From Fervidobacterium changbaicum (lineage in GTDB: Bacteria > Thermotogota > Thermotogae > Thermotogales > Fervidobacteriaceae), in the NCBI RefSeq assembly GCF_004117075.1, contig NZ_CP026721.1, forward strand, positions 62,001 to 126,000: a stretch of 64,000 nt of DNA. The letters are read 5' to 3'. Numbering within the stretch: the first letter of the stretch is position 1; each line of letters opens with the position of its first letter. This document shows positions 17,113 to 27,213 of this stretch, piece after piece. Under the pieces are notes generated by a model that had not been told where the DNA came from, ran no database searches, and saw nothing but the letters and a program-made list of their open reading frames with translations. The translations under genes were made by a program, and so were the position numbers.

Positions 17113-18477
17113 TTACCACCAACGATTTACTCTTCTCCTGCCTATAATGACTTCTGAGCGGTTACCTTCTTGGATTCTGACAACGTGCCTACCAGACAAA
17201 ACAGAAAGAACGTTCGTAAACAACGTTGGCAAAGAAACGTACTTTCTACTCGAAATCTTTGCAAAAAGAGGAATTACAGAGTATCTCAAAACGCTTTCTA
17301 TTATGAAAAAGATTTGAAGTCCGTAAATGTGAAAGCTTCCCGCATAGAAATCGAATGAATTGAAAAATCTTGCTATAGGTCCTCCAACAATTGAACCTAT
17401 CATACCACCTAGTCCACCGAGTGCAGAAAAGACTGCGAAATACATTGGCGAGTTTGAAGAAGCCGTTTCCATTGGAAGTGTTATAAACGCAAGATTCACA
17501 GCAGCCCAACCTACACCTGACAGTATTGCATCTAAAGTCATCGCCAAAATCCAATCTTTTTCGTTCATCAAGATCCAAATGGCTGGAGTAATTGAAACGA
17601 TAGATAACCCTGCGATTAAAACACTCTTATGGCCGAATTCATCTGAAAGTTTTCCCCAAATGGTGTAAAAAATCATAGATAACACCGAAGCTGCTATAGA
17701 AGCGTAACTAATGTAAGTCATAGGCAATTTAAGATTATGAAGTTGGTGGTAAGGGAAAAAAGGTGCTGCCATAAGAACAACAAAGTTCCAAGCAAAATAC
17801 GCTTTGGATAACCTCATGAAGTTCTTATCCGCAAGTACTAGTTTTAAATCGTTAACTGTACCTGTTTTGCTACTTCTTCTTTCCTTGAGGGGTATAAGTG
17901 TCAATAATGATACAAAACTTCCGAGCATTGCTGTGGTAATTATCAAAAGAAAGTTGAAGGGAATTTTAACATTATCGTTTATTACCGAGAACATGTAAAA
18001 TATCAATAACGTTGCAAGTGAGACGAAGAAATTCCTTAAACCTAGGTATTTTCCTCTTCGCTCTTCAGGTATCATGTCAGAAATCATACTAACCCAAATG
18101 TTACCTGCGAAAGCCGCAAAAATCTGGCTCAGAGCGAAGATAATTATGAACAGTTTTGGAGACCTCTGCTGAACGAATAGGAACGGAAGGAGCACCAACC
18201 AAAAGAATCGTCCGGAATTGAAGAATCCGAGAAGTATCTTCTTGCTCGGAATTTTTTCAATTACAGCTGGTGCAAAAAGCTGGAATACTTGGAAAGCCAT
18301 AGGAAAAGATGCCGCAAGTCCCAACCAAACTTCGTTGAGCCCAAAGTATATGGCTATCGCCGTAAATATCGCGGTTTGAGTCAAAACCAGATAAAACGAA
18401 GAGAAAACACCTTCAAGTGTTAGAAATAGTTCGTTCTTATTCTTGTGCAATCTCAGTCTTGCACCTTCTGTACTCAT
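17113..18477 (-). CDS. Major facilitator superfamily transporter
   Basis: A 454-residue protein with about 12 predicted membrane helices in two halves. The loop-2/3 region reads AVIEKIPSKKILLG and the equivalent in the second half is GKLSDEFGHKSVLIAG, typical of MFS carriers (GxLsDrxGrk pattern). MIPEERRGKYLGLRNF fits the helix 4-5 loop of this superfamily. The substrate is not deducible. The start overlaps the rtcB stop by 4 bases, so the two are co-translated. Confidence 0.88.
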   Translation of the reverse strand: MSTEGARLRLHKNKNELFLTLEGVFSSFYLVLTQTAIFTAIAIYFGLNEVWLGLAASFPMAFQVFQLFAPAVIEKIPSKKILLGFFNSGRFFWLVLLPFLFVQQRSPKLFIIIFALSQIFAAFAGNIWVSMISDMIPEERRGKYLGLRNFFVSLATLLIFYMFSVINDNVKIPFNFLLIITTAMLGSFVSLLTLIPLKERRSSKTGTVNDLKLVLADKNFMRLSKAYFAWNFVVLMAAPFFPYHQLHNLKLPMTYISYASIAASVLSMIFYTIWGKLSDEFGHKSVLIAGLSIVSITPAIWILMNEKDWILAMTLDAILSGVGWAAVNLAFITLPMETASSNSPMYFAVFSALGGLGGMIGSIVGGPIARFFNSFDFYAGSFHIYGLQIFFIIESVLRYSVIPLFAKISSRKYVSLPTLFTNVLSVLSGRHVVRIQEGNRSEVIIGRRRVNRWW

Positions 18478-19889
18478 CCTTTAACCACTCCAAGTGGAAT
18501 ACACTTGGCTACTTTTAGTGATATTCCGAGTTCATCAACAATTTGAACAACTTTGTCAACATTCTTGTACGCCTCAGGAGCCTCTTCAACTATGCCCTTT
18601 TTGGACTTTGCCATTATTTTAACACCTTTTGATTCGAGTTCTCGCATAACATGGTTCACCGTCAGTTCCCTCGTCGCTTCCCTTCTTCCAAGCGCTCTAC
18701 CAGCTCCGTGGGCAGTGGAGCCAAATGTCATTTCTTCAGCCTTTTTTGTACCAACCAATATGTACGAAGCTGTTCCCATACTACCGGGGATAATGACAGG
18801 TTGACCAGTCTTTTTGAATATATCTGCAAGTGCAGGATTGCCTGGTCCAAAAGCTCGTGTTGCACCCTTTCTGTGAACGATAAGCTTTCTTCTTTTTCCA
18901 TCAATTTCGTATTCCTCAACCTTTGCAATGTTGTGCGCAACATCGTAGACAAGCCTCACATTCATTCCCACAACACTTTTGAATGCTTTTCTAATCAAAT
19001 GTGTAATAATTTGCCTATTAACGAACGCGTAATTTGCAGCGCAGTTCATCGCACTGTAGTAAGCTTGTCCCCACTCGCTCTTAAAAGGCGCATTGATAAG
19101 TTGCTTATCTGGAAGATTTTTGTTATGTTCTTTTAGATTATCCCTCATGTATTTTATGTAATCCGTGGCTATCTGGTGACCAAATCCTCTGCTACCTGTG
19201 TGTATGAGTATTGTTATATCTCCCTTCTTAATACCGAACACAGTTGCTATTTCTTCGTCGTATACTTCTTCAACTTGCTGGATTTCAATGAAGTGGTTTC
19301 CTGCACCAAGAGTTCCGAGTTCGTCTTTGCCTCTGTCAAACGCTTCTTCGCTTACGTCAGAAAAATCGGCGTTCTCTAGCGTTCCACCATCTTCTATTCG
19401 TAACAAATCTTCTGCTGTTCCGTAACCCATTTCGACAACCTTTTTGGCACCCTGTTCAACGATTTTCTTAAAATCATTCTTCGAAAACCTCAAATCGCTC
19501 GTTTCCCCAACTCCGACTGGTACATTCTCGTAAATGCGTTTGATAAGAGTCTCCAAATTTCTTTTCACAATATCTGAGTCACCATCTACGACTAGCATTC
19601 TAACACCGCAGTTTATATCGAATCCAACGCCACCCGGACTTATTACACCATCTTCTGCATCAAATGCTGCCACACCACCTATGGGGAATCCGTAACCCCA
19701 GTGTATATCTGGCATTGCATATGCTGCTTTAACAATCCCCGGTAATGTTGCGACATTCTTGAGTTGTTCGATAGCTTCTTCGTCTATCGTCTCGTAATCA
19801 GCAAGGATAATCGCGTCAACACGCATACTGCCTGTCTTCTTGATCCTATAAACATATTTTCCTTCTTTTTCAGCTCCTGTTACAGACAT
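18474..19889 (-). CDS. rtcB: RtcB-family RNA ligase
   Basis: A 471-residue tRNA/RNA ligase that joins 2',3'-cyclic phosphate (or 3'-phosphate) and 5'-OH ends using GTP and Mn2+. Metal-binding and GMP sites are visible: AMPDIHWGYGFPIGG, VGFDINCGVRM (Asp and Cys ligands), GAGNHFIE, HTGSRGFGHQ, YDVAHNIA, and the guanylylated His region HGAGRALGR. The ATG at 19889 is preceded by AAGGAGGTGA, a perfect Shine-Dalgarno; a further-upstream in-frame start is unlikely. No rtcA or archease gene is adjacent. It is co-transcribed with an MFS carrier. Confidence 0.95.
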   Translation of the reverse strand: MSVTGAEKEGKYVYRIKKTGSMRVDAIILADYETIDEEAIEQLKNVATLPGIVKAAYAMPDIHWGYGFPIGGVAAFDAEDGVISPGGVGFDINCGVRMLVVDGDSDIVKRNLETLIKRIYENVPVGVGETSDLRFSKNDFKKIVEQGAKKVVEMGYGTAEDLLRIEDGGTLENADFSDVSEEAFDRGKDELGTLGAGNHFIEIQQVEEVYDEEIATVFGIKKGDITILIHTGSRGFGHQIATDYIKYMRDNLKEHNKNLPDKQLINAPFKSEWGQAYYSAMNCAANYAFVNRQIITHLIRKAFKSVVGMNVRLVYDVAHNIAKVEEYEIDGKRRKLIVHRKGATRAFGPGNPALADIFKKTGQPVIIPGSMGTASYILVGTKKAEEMTFGSTAHGAGRALGRREATRELTVNHVMRELESKGVKIMAKSKKGIVEEAPEAYKNVDKVVQIVDELGISLKVAKCIPLGVVKG

Positions 19890-19893
19890 AAAC

Positions 19894-19913
19894 TCACCTC
19901 CTTTTGAAGGTGA
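19894..19913 (-). promoter_or_regulatory. Small inverted repeat covering the rtcB Shine-Dalgarno
   Basis: TCACCT and AGGTGA arms separated by 8 bases; on the transcript the AGGUGA arm is the end of the rtcB ribosome binding site. A 6-bp stem could mask it but may be chance. Confidence 0.3.
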
Positions 19914-19959
19914 ACACCTCAAAACCAAGTTACAAAAACATCCGTACAGAGATTTTAAA

Positions 19960-19996
19960 GCAAACCACCCGCGACGTTACGTCTTGGGTGGTTTGC
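19960..19996 (-). terminator. Terminator after proS
   Basis: GCAAACCACCC (19960-19970) and GGGTGGTTTGC (19986-19996) form a perfect 11-bp stem; on the minus strand it is followed by TTTAAAATCT. It is 8 bases past the proS stop. Confidence 0.85.
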
Positions 19997-20003
19997 ATGT
20001 TAT

Positions 20004-21722
20004 TTATACTCTTTCATGTGGGTTGTATTTCTCTTTTGAAACATTCAAAGCTTCGTATATCTTTTCAAAGTCTGCTTCTACTCTAAGTTGATACCCTGTC
20101 CTCCATTTAATCTCAACAAATCCTTCATTTAGCGTCTTACCTATCGTGATTCTGAATGGGATACCTATCAAATCGGCATCGCTGAACTTAACACCCGGTG
20201 AAACATTTCGGTCGTCAAAGAGTACCTCTTCGCCTTTTAGAAGCAGGAATTCATACAGTTCTGTTGCGAATTTCATTAGATTTTCGTTATTGCTGACAGG
20301 TGTAATAATTGTTGTGAATGGGGCAACTGAAAGTGGCCAGATAATTCCTTTTTCGTCATGGAGTTGTTCTACTATAGCTCCCATTGTTCTTGAGATACCC
20401 CAGCCGTAGCATCCCATTATAAACGGTTTCAATTGACCATCTCTATCCATGTATTTTGATCCCATCGCTTCTGAATATTTCGTTCCCAGTTTGAAGATAT
20501 GGCCAAGTTCAATACCTTTCTTCATTTTCAATGGTTTGCTACACACTGGACAAGGATCACCTTCACGGGCAACAACAAGGTCTGTCCATTCATCCGGAAC
20601 AAAGTCTCTTCCAACGTTCACATTGACATAGTGATAATCTTTTTCCATACCACCAACCACGAAATTTTTCATGCCTTTGACTTGAGTATCAGCTATTATT
20701 CTGATACCTTTGACACCAACAGGACCTAAGAATCCAATGGGCACTCCAAAGTCTTTGAGTATCTCTTCAGGTGTGGCAAACACTAACGACTGGTCGTTAA
20801 CAAAAGCTTTCAATTTCTCTTCATTAAGTTCCCTGTCTCCAGGAACAAGTGCCATAAAGTAACCATTTCTACCCTTGTAGATAAGTGTTTTGACAATCTT
20901 TCTCACGGGAACGTTGAGGAAATTTGCAACATCCTCCACTGTCTTTACGTTTGGTGTGTAAGTCTTTTCGATAGGTTTTTCTTCTTCACTTTCATAAACA
21001 ACTTCGCCAACGTATGGAACGCGTTCGTCGTTCCCCGAATATCCACAGTCACAGTACAGTATGTTACTCTCTCCGGTGTCGGCAAAAGCTACGAACTCGT
21101 GGCTCTCACTACCACCAATAGCTCCCGATGAAGCTTCCACAATAGCGTATTTGAGACCTAAGCGCTCCATTATGTTAGAATACGCCTGTCTGTGAGCTTT
21201 GTACGTTTCGTGCAAGGATTCCCAGCTATCATGGAAACTGTAACCATCTTTCATGATGAACTCCCGGGCTCTTAACACTCCAAATCTTGGGCGAATCTCA
21301 TCACGGTATTTGTTTGCAATCTGATAGAGTGTCATTGGTAATTGTTTGTAGCTGTTGAGCTCGTTTTGAATAAGGAACGTGACTAGTTCCTCGTGGGTTG
21401 GTCCCAGTGTAAATTCTCTGTCGTGTCGGTCTCTGAGTTTCATCATCTCTGGGCCATAGTCATCCCACCTGCCAGATTGTTTCCAAAGTTCAGCGGGTTG
21501 AATTATTGGCATTAGTATTTCATTAGCACCTATTCTGTCCATTTCCTCTCTGACAATCCTTTCGATTTTAAGGAGCACTCGCCTGCCAAGTGGTAGGTAA
21601 GTGTAAACTCCTGCCGCGATTTTCCTTATGAATCCCCCTCTTATTAGTAACTCCTGACTGGGAACTTCAGAATCAGCTGGTGCCTCCTTTAGCGTTGGTG
21701 CGTAAAGTTGACTATACTTCAT
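20004..21722 (-). CDS. proS: Prolyl-tRNA synthetase
   Basis: A 572-residue class II synthetase of the bacterial type, with an INS editing domain (about 225-385) between motif 2 and motif 3. Motif 1 region: [18 protein letters not shown]; motif 2: [24 protein letters not shown]; motif 3 region: [16 protein letters not shown]. The C-terminal anticodon-binding domain starts around residue 460. The length matches bacterial ProRS. The cysS stop lies 3 bases before its ATG, so cysS and proS are one transcript. Confidence 0.97.
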   Translation of the reverse strand: MKYSQLYAPTLKEAPADSEVPSQELLIRGGFIRKIAAGVYTYLPLGRRVLLKIERIVREEMDRIGANEILMPIIQPAELWKQSGRWDDYGPEMMKLRDRHDREFTLGPTHEELVTFLIQNELNSYKQLPMTLYQIANKYRDEIRPRFGVLRAREFIMKDGYSFHDSWESLHETYKAHRQAYSNIMERLGLKYAIVEASSGAIGGSESHEFVAFADTGESNILYCDCGYSGNDERVPYVGEVVYESEEEKPIEKTYTPNVKTVEDVANFLNVPVRKIVKTLIYKGRNGYFMALVPGDRELNEEKLKAFVNDQSLVFATPEEILKDFGVPIGFLGPVGVKGIRIIADTQVKGMKNFVVGGMEKDYHYVNVNVGRDFVPDEWTDLVVAREGDPCPVCSKPLKMKKGIELGHIFKLGTKYSEAMGSKYMDRDGQLKPFIMGCYGWGISRTMGAIVEQLHDEKGIIWPLSVAPFTTIITPVSNNENLMKFATELYEFLLLKGEEVLFDDRNVSPGVKFSDADLIGIPFRITIGKTLNEGFVEIKWRTGYQLRVEADFEKIYEALNVSKEKYNPHERV

Positions 21723-21724
21723 TT

Positions 21725-23164
21725 CTATCCCTCCATTTTTCTTTCTTGCTCGATGATTTCGTATTTTGTGCCTTCTGGTGTATCGAACAATTTCACACCG
21801 GATTCGGATAAAACATTCCTGATCTTATCGGCTAATTCGAACTGTTTTGCTTTCCTAAATTCATTCCGCACTTCGATCAATGATTTTATCAGAACATCTA
21901 AGTTCGTTGAAACAGCTGAACTTTCCGATTTCTTTGGAGATTCCGTATCGAAAATTCCAAGAATAGGTCCAAAAACTCTCTTGATAAGGTGATACATCTT
22001 CAACGCTCTTTCATCATTTCCACTGTCCATTGATTTGTTCAACTCGCGAAGTGCATCGAAGATTACCGAGAGTGCGACAGGAGTATTGAAGTCATCTGAC
22101 AAAGCTTCTGTAAACCTTTGAATCATTCCCTTCATTTCCTCATCTTCTTTTGGGACAAGTGGGTATGGATATTTCTCTCTAAACCTGTTTAATGCAGCAT
22201 GCACTCTGAGCGCCGCTTTTGAATTATCGTCGAGTAAGTCGTCAGAAAATTCAATTGGCGATCTGTAGTGTTTCGACAACAAGAAGAGCTTTACACCGTC
22301 TTTTCCATATCTTCTCACCGCTTCTCGTAACAAGAAGGTATTCCCAAGTGACTTGCTCATTTTGTCACCACGAACTATAATCATTCCATTGTGCATCCAG
22401 TATTTTGCGGGAGGCTTTCCGGTTAGAGCTTCACTCTGAGCTATTTCATCTTCATGATGTGGGAATATGAGATCTTCGCCACCACCGTGTATATCGAACA
22501 TGTCGCCTAATAATTTTTGAGACATCACGGAACATTCGATATGCCATCCTGGCCTACCCGCGCACCAAGGACTCTGCCATGTCGGTTCACCGGGTTTAGC
22601 CGATTTCCAAAGGACAAAATCAATCGGATCACGCTTTAATTCGTTCACATCAACTCTTGCGCCAGCTCTTAGATCATCCGGATTTTTTCCAGATAGCTTG
22701 CCATAGTCTGCAAGCTTCCTTACGCTGAAATACACATCACCATTCGCAGCGACGTACCCATAACCATTCTTTATTATCTTTTGAACGGCATTTACAATAT
22801 CATCTACAAAATCTGTAGTTCTGGGATGGAAATTGGCAGCCCGTACTCCCAGCAGATGTGCATCGTGGAAATACTCCGCGATGAACGTATCGGCAACTGT
22901 CTTCCAATCAACACCCCATTCTTTCGCTTCGTTTATTATCTTATCATCTATGTCCGTGAAGTTTTGGACCATCACGACTTTGTATCCTATGAATTCAAGG
23001 AACCTTCTGAATGCATCGAAAACAACCATCGGACGGGCGTTTCCGATGTGGATATAGTTGTAAACGGTAGGACCACACACGTACATCTTCACAATACCAG
23101 GTTCAATTGGTTCGAGTGGAACTTTTTCTTTTGTTAAAGTATCCGTGATATAAACTTTGCTCAT
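21725..23164 (-). CDS. cysS: Cysteinyl-tRNA synthetase
   Basis: A 479-residue class I synthetase. It has the zinc-ligand Cys near the N-terminus (YVCGPTVYN), a HIGH-like motif (YIHIGNARP), further zinc ligands ([19 protein letters not shown]), and the KMSKSLGN loop. The C-terminal part is a helical anticodon-binding domain. Length is normal for CysRS. It is the second of three synthetase genes in a row (gltX, cysS, proS). Confidence 0.97.
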   Translation of the reverse strand: MSKVYITDTLTKEKVPLEPIEPGIVKMYVCGPTVYNYIHIGNARPMVVFDAFRRFLEFIGYKVVMVQNFTDIDDKIINEAKEWGVDWKTVADTFIAEYFHDAHLLGVRAANFHPRTTDFVDDIVNAVQKIIKNGYGYVAANGDVYFSVRKLADYGKLSGKNPDDLRAGARVDVNELKRDPIDFVLWKSAKPGEPTWQSPWCAGRPGWHIECSVMSQKLLGDMFDIHGGGEDLIFPHHEDEIAQSEALTGKPPAKYWMHNGMIIVRGDKMSKSLGNTFLLREAVRRYGKDGVKLFLLSKHYRSPIEFSDDLLDDNSKAALRVHAALNRFREKYPYPLVPKEDEEMKGMIQRFTEALSDDFNTPVALSVIFDALRELNKSMDSGNDERALKMYHLIKRVFGPILGIFDTESPKKSESSAVSTNLDVLIKSLIEVRNEFRKAKQFELADKIRNVLSESGVKLFDTPEGTKYEIIEQERKMEG

Positions 23165-23204
23165 GCGCTATTCACCACTCTTCTTAAACGATTTTCCAGA
23201 AAAA

Positions 23205-24623
23205 TCAAACTTTCAGAAAGTTTTCAATGCGTGCTAAGACTTCTTCTTTTCCAAGTATTTCAAGAATGTCTATCAATTCTGGACCTTCGTGCTTACCTGT
23301 TAGAATAAGCCTGAGCGTCATGTAGAAGTCTTTACCTTTCAATTTAGCACCTTTCATCGCCGTCTTGAAGGCAGCGTAAATATTCTCTTTACTCCAGTTT
23401 TCCACTTTCTGCAGTTCATCAAGTAAGACCTTATACGTTTCAATTGCTTCGGTAGTCTTCTCAGGTAATGTTGTGGGTCGTTCAAAGAAGAAATCAGTAA
23501 GTTCTGGAAGCTGCGAAAGTTCTTCGATTCTGTCCTTTACAGCTGATAAAATCTTTTCCAAATAAGCATCATCCACTTCCCTGTTGATGAAGCTTTTGGC
23601 AATCTTTACAAGTTCCTTAGGGTCTTTCATTCTAATGTGTTCGGAGTTCATCCATCTCAGTTTTTCTGGGTTAAAGATTGCCGGATTCTTAACTAGTCGT
23701 TCCAAAGAAAAGCTGTTTATAAGTTCTTCCTTGGTGAGTATCTCTTTACCTTCTGGATGCGACCAGCCTAGTAGTGCCAAGAAATTAACCAGAGCTTCTG
23801 GTAAGTAACCTCTTGCTTTGAACTCTTCTACAGATGTGGCACCATGGCGTTTACTGAGTTTGCTTCCATCCGGTCCGAGAATCATAGATACATGTCCAAA
23901 CACGGGGACAGGCCAACCAAGGGCCTCGTAAAGTGCAACTTGTTTAACTGTGTTAGACAGATGGTCATCGCCCCTAAGCACGTGCGTAATTTTCATGAGA
24001 CCATCATCTATAACGCACGCGTAGTTGTAAGTCGGCATCCCGTTGCTTCTTAGCAGTGCAAAATCCCCAACACTACCCGCTTTAAAAACAACTTCACCTT
24101 TTACCACATCGTTTATCACGTAGTCTTTTCTTGGCATAGAGAAATATATCGCAGGCATTAATCCTTTCTCCTCGTATTCTTTCTTCCTTTCCGATGTGTT
24201 ATATGGCTCGAGCATTTCGCGTGTGTAGTGTGGCGCTTTACCTTCGGCAAGTAGTTTTTCGCGCAGCTGCTCTATTTCCTCAGGATAAGCGTAAACTTCG
24301 TAGGCTTTTCCCTGTTTTATTAATTCTTGGGCATAGTGATGGTAAAGCTCTGTTCTCTCACTTTGCCTGTAGGGGCCGTACGGACCACCGATATCAGGAC
24401 CTTCGTCCCAATCCAAACCAAGCCATCGCAATGCATTGATTAATTGCTCTTCGAAAATCTTCTCAGACCTTTCAACATCAGTGTCTTCGATTCTTAGAAT
24501 AAACTTTCCACCTGCCTTACGCGCAAAAAGGTAGTTGAACAAAGCGGTTCTTGCACCACCAACGTGAAGATATCCCGTTGGACTTGGCGCAAATCTCACT
24601 CTTACCTGGCCGTCACCTGCCAT
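23205..24623 (-). CDS. gltX: Glutamyl-tRNA synthetase
   Basis: A 472-residue class I synthetase of the GluRS/GlnRS family. N-terminal [17 protein letters not shown] contains the HIGH-like signature, and [17 protein letters not shown] contains the KMSKS-like loop. The C-terminal region is the helical bacterial GluRS anticodon domain. It may be discriminating or non-discriminating; this cannot be judged by eye. It lies upstream of cysS with a 40-bp gap. Confidence 0.97.
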   Translation of the reverse strand: MAGDGQVRVRFAPSPTGYLHVGGARTALFNYLFARKAGGKFILRIEDTDVERSEKIFEEQLINALRWLGLDWDEGPDIGGPYGPYRQSERTELYHHYAQELIKQGKAYEVYAYPEEIEQLREKLLAEGKAPHYTREMLEPYNTSERKKEYEEKGLMPAIYFSMPRKDYVINDVVKGEVVFKAGSVGDFALLRSNGMPTYNYACVIDDGLMKITHVLRGDDHLSNTVKQVALYEALGWPVPVFGHVSMILGPDGSKLSKRHGATSVEEFKARGYLPEALVNFLALLGWSHPEGKEILTKEELINSFSLERLVKNPAIFNPEKLRWMNSEHIRMKDPKELVKIAKSFINREVDDAYLEKILSAVKDRIEELSQLPELTDFFFERPTTLPEKTTEAIETYKVLLDELQKVENWSKENIYAAFKTAMKGAKLKGKDFYMTLRLILTGKHEGPELIDILEILGKEEVLARIENFLKV

Positions 24624-24667
24624 TTTTATCCCTCCGAATCAAGTTTTAGTTTAATCTATACATAAAT

Positions 24668-24685
24668 CGGGGGGCATGCCCCCCG
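24668..24685. terminator. GC-rich perfect palindrome between rubredoxin and gltX
   Basis: CGGGGGGCATGCCCCCCG, an 18-bp perfect palindrome (20 bp with flanking T/A). It lies downstream of the rubredoxin gene and upstream of gltX on the same strand. Following minus-strand bases are ATTTATG, a weak T-tract, so termination efficiency is uncertain. Confidence 0.6.
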
Positions 24686-24749
24686 AATTCTGAACTTTAA
24701 AAATTAGAAAGAATTTGTAGCAATTTGTCCCTTTTTCCCTCAAAAAGTT

Positions 24750-24911
24750 TTACTCTTCAAGAGGTTCAAACATATCCTTGCTTACTCCACAGACCGGGCA
24801 TGTCCAATCATCTGGAAGATTCTCAAATGGTGTACCTGGTGCTATTCCAGAATCTGGATCTCCAACCTCTGGATCGTAAATGTAGCCACAAACGGTGCAT
24901 CTGTACTTCAT
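24750..24911 (-). CDS. Rubredoxin
   Basis: A 53-residue one-iron electron carrier. The two CxxC clusters are present: [20 protein letters not shown] at the N-terminus and [15 protein letters not shown] at the C-terminus, with the usual Gly/Pro-rich middle. The ATG at 24911 is preceded by GGAGGTGG. A good promoter lies upstream. Rubredoxins in anaerobes commonly serve superoxide reductase, rubrerythrin or flavodiiron proteins; no such partner is adjacent except a divergent metallo-beta-lactamase-fold gene that lacks a flavodoxin domain. Confidence 0.97.
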   Translation of the reverse strand: MKYRCTVCGYIYDPEVGDPDSGIAPGTPFENLPDDWTCPVCGVSKDMFEPLEE

Positions 24912-24944
24912 ATTTCCACCTCCATTCAGTTGCTTGGTAGAAGT

Positions 24945-24974
24945 ATTATACCACAAGAAGACCAAGATTTTCAA
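24945..24974 (-). promoter_or_regulatory. Promoter of the rubredoxin gene
   Basis: Minus strand: TTGAAA (24974-24969), 18-base spacer, TATAAT (24950-24945), about 34 bp before the ATG. Confidence 0.8.
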
Positions 24975-24993
24975 CCAATATTTTGCAAGAGCG

Positions 24994-25022
24994 TTGTTAA
25001 TTACCCAGTTAAGTGCTAAAAT
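24994..25022 (+). promoter_or_regulatory. Promoter of the MBL-fold/glgA/galT block
   Basis: TTGTTA (24994-24999), 17-base spacer, TAAAAT (25017-25022) with an extended TGC before the -10. Confidence 0.75.
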
Positions 25023-25090
25023 AAACTATGCCTAAGACCATCGCCAGCAAAACACAGAAACGTGTCACAAATTTCAAGGAGGGAATAGTA

Positions 25091-25729
25091 ATGATTGCAG
25101 AGATTATAAATTACGGTGGGAGCATAAGAGTCCCCAAAAGCGTCGAAGTAGCTTACTCAACACCGGTTCTGCTGAAGTACAATGAACGTATAATTCTTAT
25201 CGATCCGGGTGACTATGTCTCTTTTGGCTTTTTGGAAGAGTATTTTGAGAGCCACAATATCAGTTTAGAAGACGTGACAGACATCTTGTTAACACATCTC
25301 CACTTAGACCATGCTTATGCAACGAAACTTTTCACAAATGCGACAATTTACATCCATGCCGCATACAAATCAAAACCGTACAATAAGTTCGGCCTCATCA
25401 AGAGTAAGCTCTATCTTGAAATTATAAACTCTTGGAAAAATGTGGTGGAGATCGACGCGGGAGTGAAATTATTTGATGGAAAAATCCACGTATTTCACAC
25501 CCCTTGGCACGCAAAAGAACACTGTTCATTTACTATCGATACAGAAAATTTGGGAAGAATTCTGTACACCGGAGACATAGTTATGAATCGTGTAGAGTTT
25601 TATGATATAATAAGATGGCTGAGGAATGACGATTGTGCTCGATTTATCAATACTATCGGTCGGAAGTGTGATTATATAGTCTTTACGCATGATGAGTACG
25701 TAAAAAGCAGCGATTACTTCAGGGGGTGA
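25091..25729 (+). CDS. Metallo-beta-lactamase-fold hydrolase
   Basis: A 212-residue MBL-fold protein with the metal motif THLHLDHAYA (HxHxDH), a second-site His in HTPWHAKEHCSF, an Asp in LYTGDIV and a late His in VFTHDEY. It contains no flavodoxin or RNase-J domain. It probably hydrolyses a small ester, thioester, lactone or phosphodiester; the substrate is unknown. The ATG at 25091 follows AAGGAGGG; upstream in-frame starts would fall on the promoter -10 region. Its stop lies 5 bases before the glgA ATG, so the genes are co-transcribed. Confidence 0.88.
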   Translation: MIAEIINYGGSIRVPKSVEVAYSTPVLLKYNERIILIDPGDYVSFGFLEEYFESHNISLEDVTDILLTHLHLDHAYATKLFTNATIYIHAAYKSKPYNKFGLIKSKLYLEIINSWKNVVEIDAGVKLFDGKIHVFHTPWHAKEHCSFTIDTENLGRILYTGDIVMNRVEFYDIIRWLRNDDCARFINTIGRKCDYIVFTHDEYVKSSDYFRG

Positions 25730-25734
25730 GAATT

Positions 25735-27189
25735 ATGAGAATTGCTATGGTTTCTTACGAAGTTTATCCATTCGCGAAGGTCGGAGGACTTGCAGATGTT
25801 GTTGGAGCTTTGCCTAAATACATAGAAAGGCAAGGTTTGACGGTTGACATCTTCATGCCTTACCATAAGAAGGTTGATGAGAATGCTCCAAAATTCGGGT
25901 ATACGATTGAGAAAGTTTCCGAAGCTATCCCTGTTCCTCAACTGCTCACAGAAGAAAAATTTGATATCTACAAAACAACACTTCCTGGAAGCAGGAACGT
26001 GAACGTTTTCCTAATCTCCAATCGCTATTACTTCAGCGCTAACGAAGTCTACGAAGGACCGGATTTGGCAGAGCAGGCAATATTCTTCTCAGATGCAGTC
26101 CTTGAATCTATAAAAAAACTGGACTTTAATTACGATGTAATTCATGTCAACGACTGGCAAACTGCACTAATACCTGTTTATCTCAAATCCGTATACAAGA
26201 ACGATGAAAAGCTTTCAAAAATAGCTTCTGTTCTAACTATTCACAACCTGGGATACCAAGGCATTTTTGAACCGTCGTACATGAAATTCGCAGGTCTACC
26301 TGACTATCTTTTTAGCATCGATGGAATAGAGTTCTACGGTAATATCAATTTCCTAAAAGGTGGTATTCTTTTTGCGGACGTTATAAACACAGTAAGTCCT
26401 ACGTACGCACGTGAAATTCAGGCAAAGGAATACGGTGAGAAGCTTGATGGTGTGTTGCGTGTAAGGTCTGCAGACTTGTACGGTATCTTGAATGGTATTG
26501 ACTACGAAGAATACAATCCAGAAACTGACAAGAGGATATACGTAAATTACAACCTGGAAACTGTTGAAAAGAAGAGAGAAAACAAGAGAATGCTTCAACG
26601 TGAACTTGGATTGCCAGAGAGAGATGTTCCAATGATTGGTATGATAAATAGGCTCGTTGACCAAAAAGGGCTCGATATAATGGCTGAGGTAATGGATTAC
26701 GTTTCTTTATTTGATATGCAATTTGTTCTTCTTGGCACTGGTGACGAGAAGTACGAAGAGATGTTCAAAAGCCTTGGAGAAAAGTACCCGGAAAAGTATT
26801 CCATAAATCTTAAATTCGACATTGTACTTGCTCAAAGGATTTATGCTGGTGCGGACATGTTCCTAATGCCTTCAAGATACGAACCCTGTGGTCTTGGACA
26901 AATGTACAGCCTTAGATACGGAACAATACCGATAGTTAGGTACACGGGAGGATTAGCTGATACGGTAAAAGAGTACGACCCACAGACTAAAGATGGGAAC
27001 GGATTCGGATTTGAGCCTTACGACCCTGCATATCTATTAAAAGCAATAGCTAAGGCTTTGTATTACTACAACGAAAAAGAACACTGGATTACGTTGATTA
27101 GAAATGCCATGACAACGGATTTGAGCTGGGACAAATCAGCAAAGGAATATGTGAAACTTTACCAACGTGCAAAATCAAAAGTTCAGTAA
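25735..27189 (+). CDS. glgA: Glycogen synthase (ADP/UDP-glucose dependent)
   Basis: A 484-residue GT5 starch/glycogen synthase that elongates alpha-1,4-glucan from nucleotide glucose. N-terminal KVGGLADVVGALPK is the nucleotide-sugar binding KxGGL signature; HVNDWQTALIPVYL and TIHNLGYQGIF are conserved blocks; the C-terminal SRYEPCGLGQMYSLRYGTIP and TGGLADTV form the catalytic GT-B donor site. I use the ATG at 25735, preceded by GGGGGTGAG; a GTG three codons earlier lies in that site. galT follows, so the operon appears to handle hexose phosphate/nucleotide-sugar flux to storage glucan. Confidence 0.96.
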   Translation: MRIAMVSYEVYPFAKVGGLADVVGALPKYIERQGLTVDIFMPYHKKVDENAPKFGYTIEKVSEAIPVPQLLTEEKFDIYKTTLPGSRNVNVFLISNRYYFSANEVYEGPDLAEQAIFFSDAVLESIKKLDFNYDVIHVNDWQTALIPVYLKSVYKNDEKLSKIASVLTIHNLGYQGIFEPSYMKFAGLPDYLFSIDGIEFYGNINFLKGGILFADVINTVSPTYAREIQAKEYGEKLDGVLRVRSADLYGILNGIDYEEYNPETDKRIYVNYNLETVEKKRENKRMLQRELGLPERDVPMIGMINRLVDQKGLDIMAEVMDYVSLFDMQFVLLGTGDEKYEEMFKSLGEKYPEKYSINLKFDIVLAQRIYAGADMFLMPSRYEPCGLGQMYSLRYGTIPIVRYTGGLADTVKEYDPQTKDGNGFGFEPYDPAYLLKAIAKALYYYNEKEHWITLIRNAMTTDLSWDKSAKEYVKLYQRAKSKVQ

Positions 27190-27213
27190 TAAAAAACTTG
27201 GGGAGGAATCTTT

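Noticed and set aside
24750-25729. Rubredoxin and the divergent MBL-fold protein as a split flavodiiron/rubredoxin oxidoreductase system.
   Set aside because: The MBL protein is only 212 residues, lacks a flavodoxin domain, and belongs with glgA on the opposite strand.
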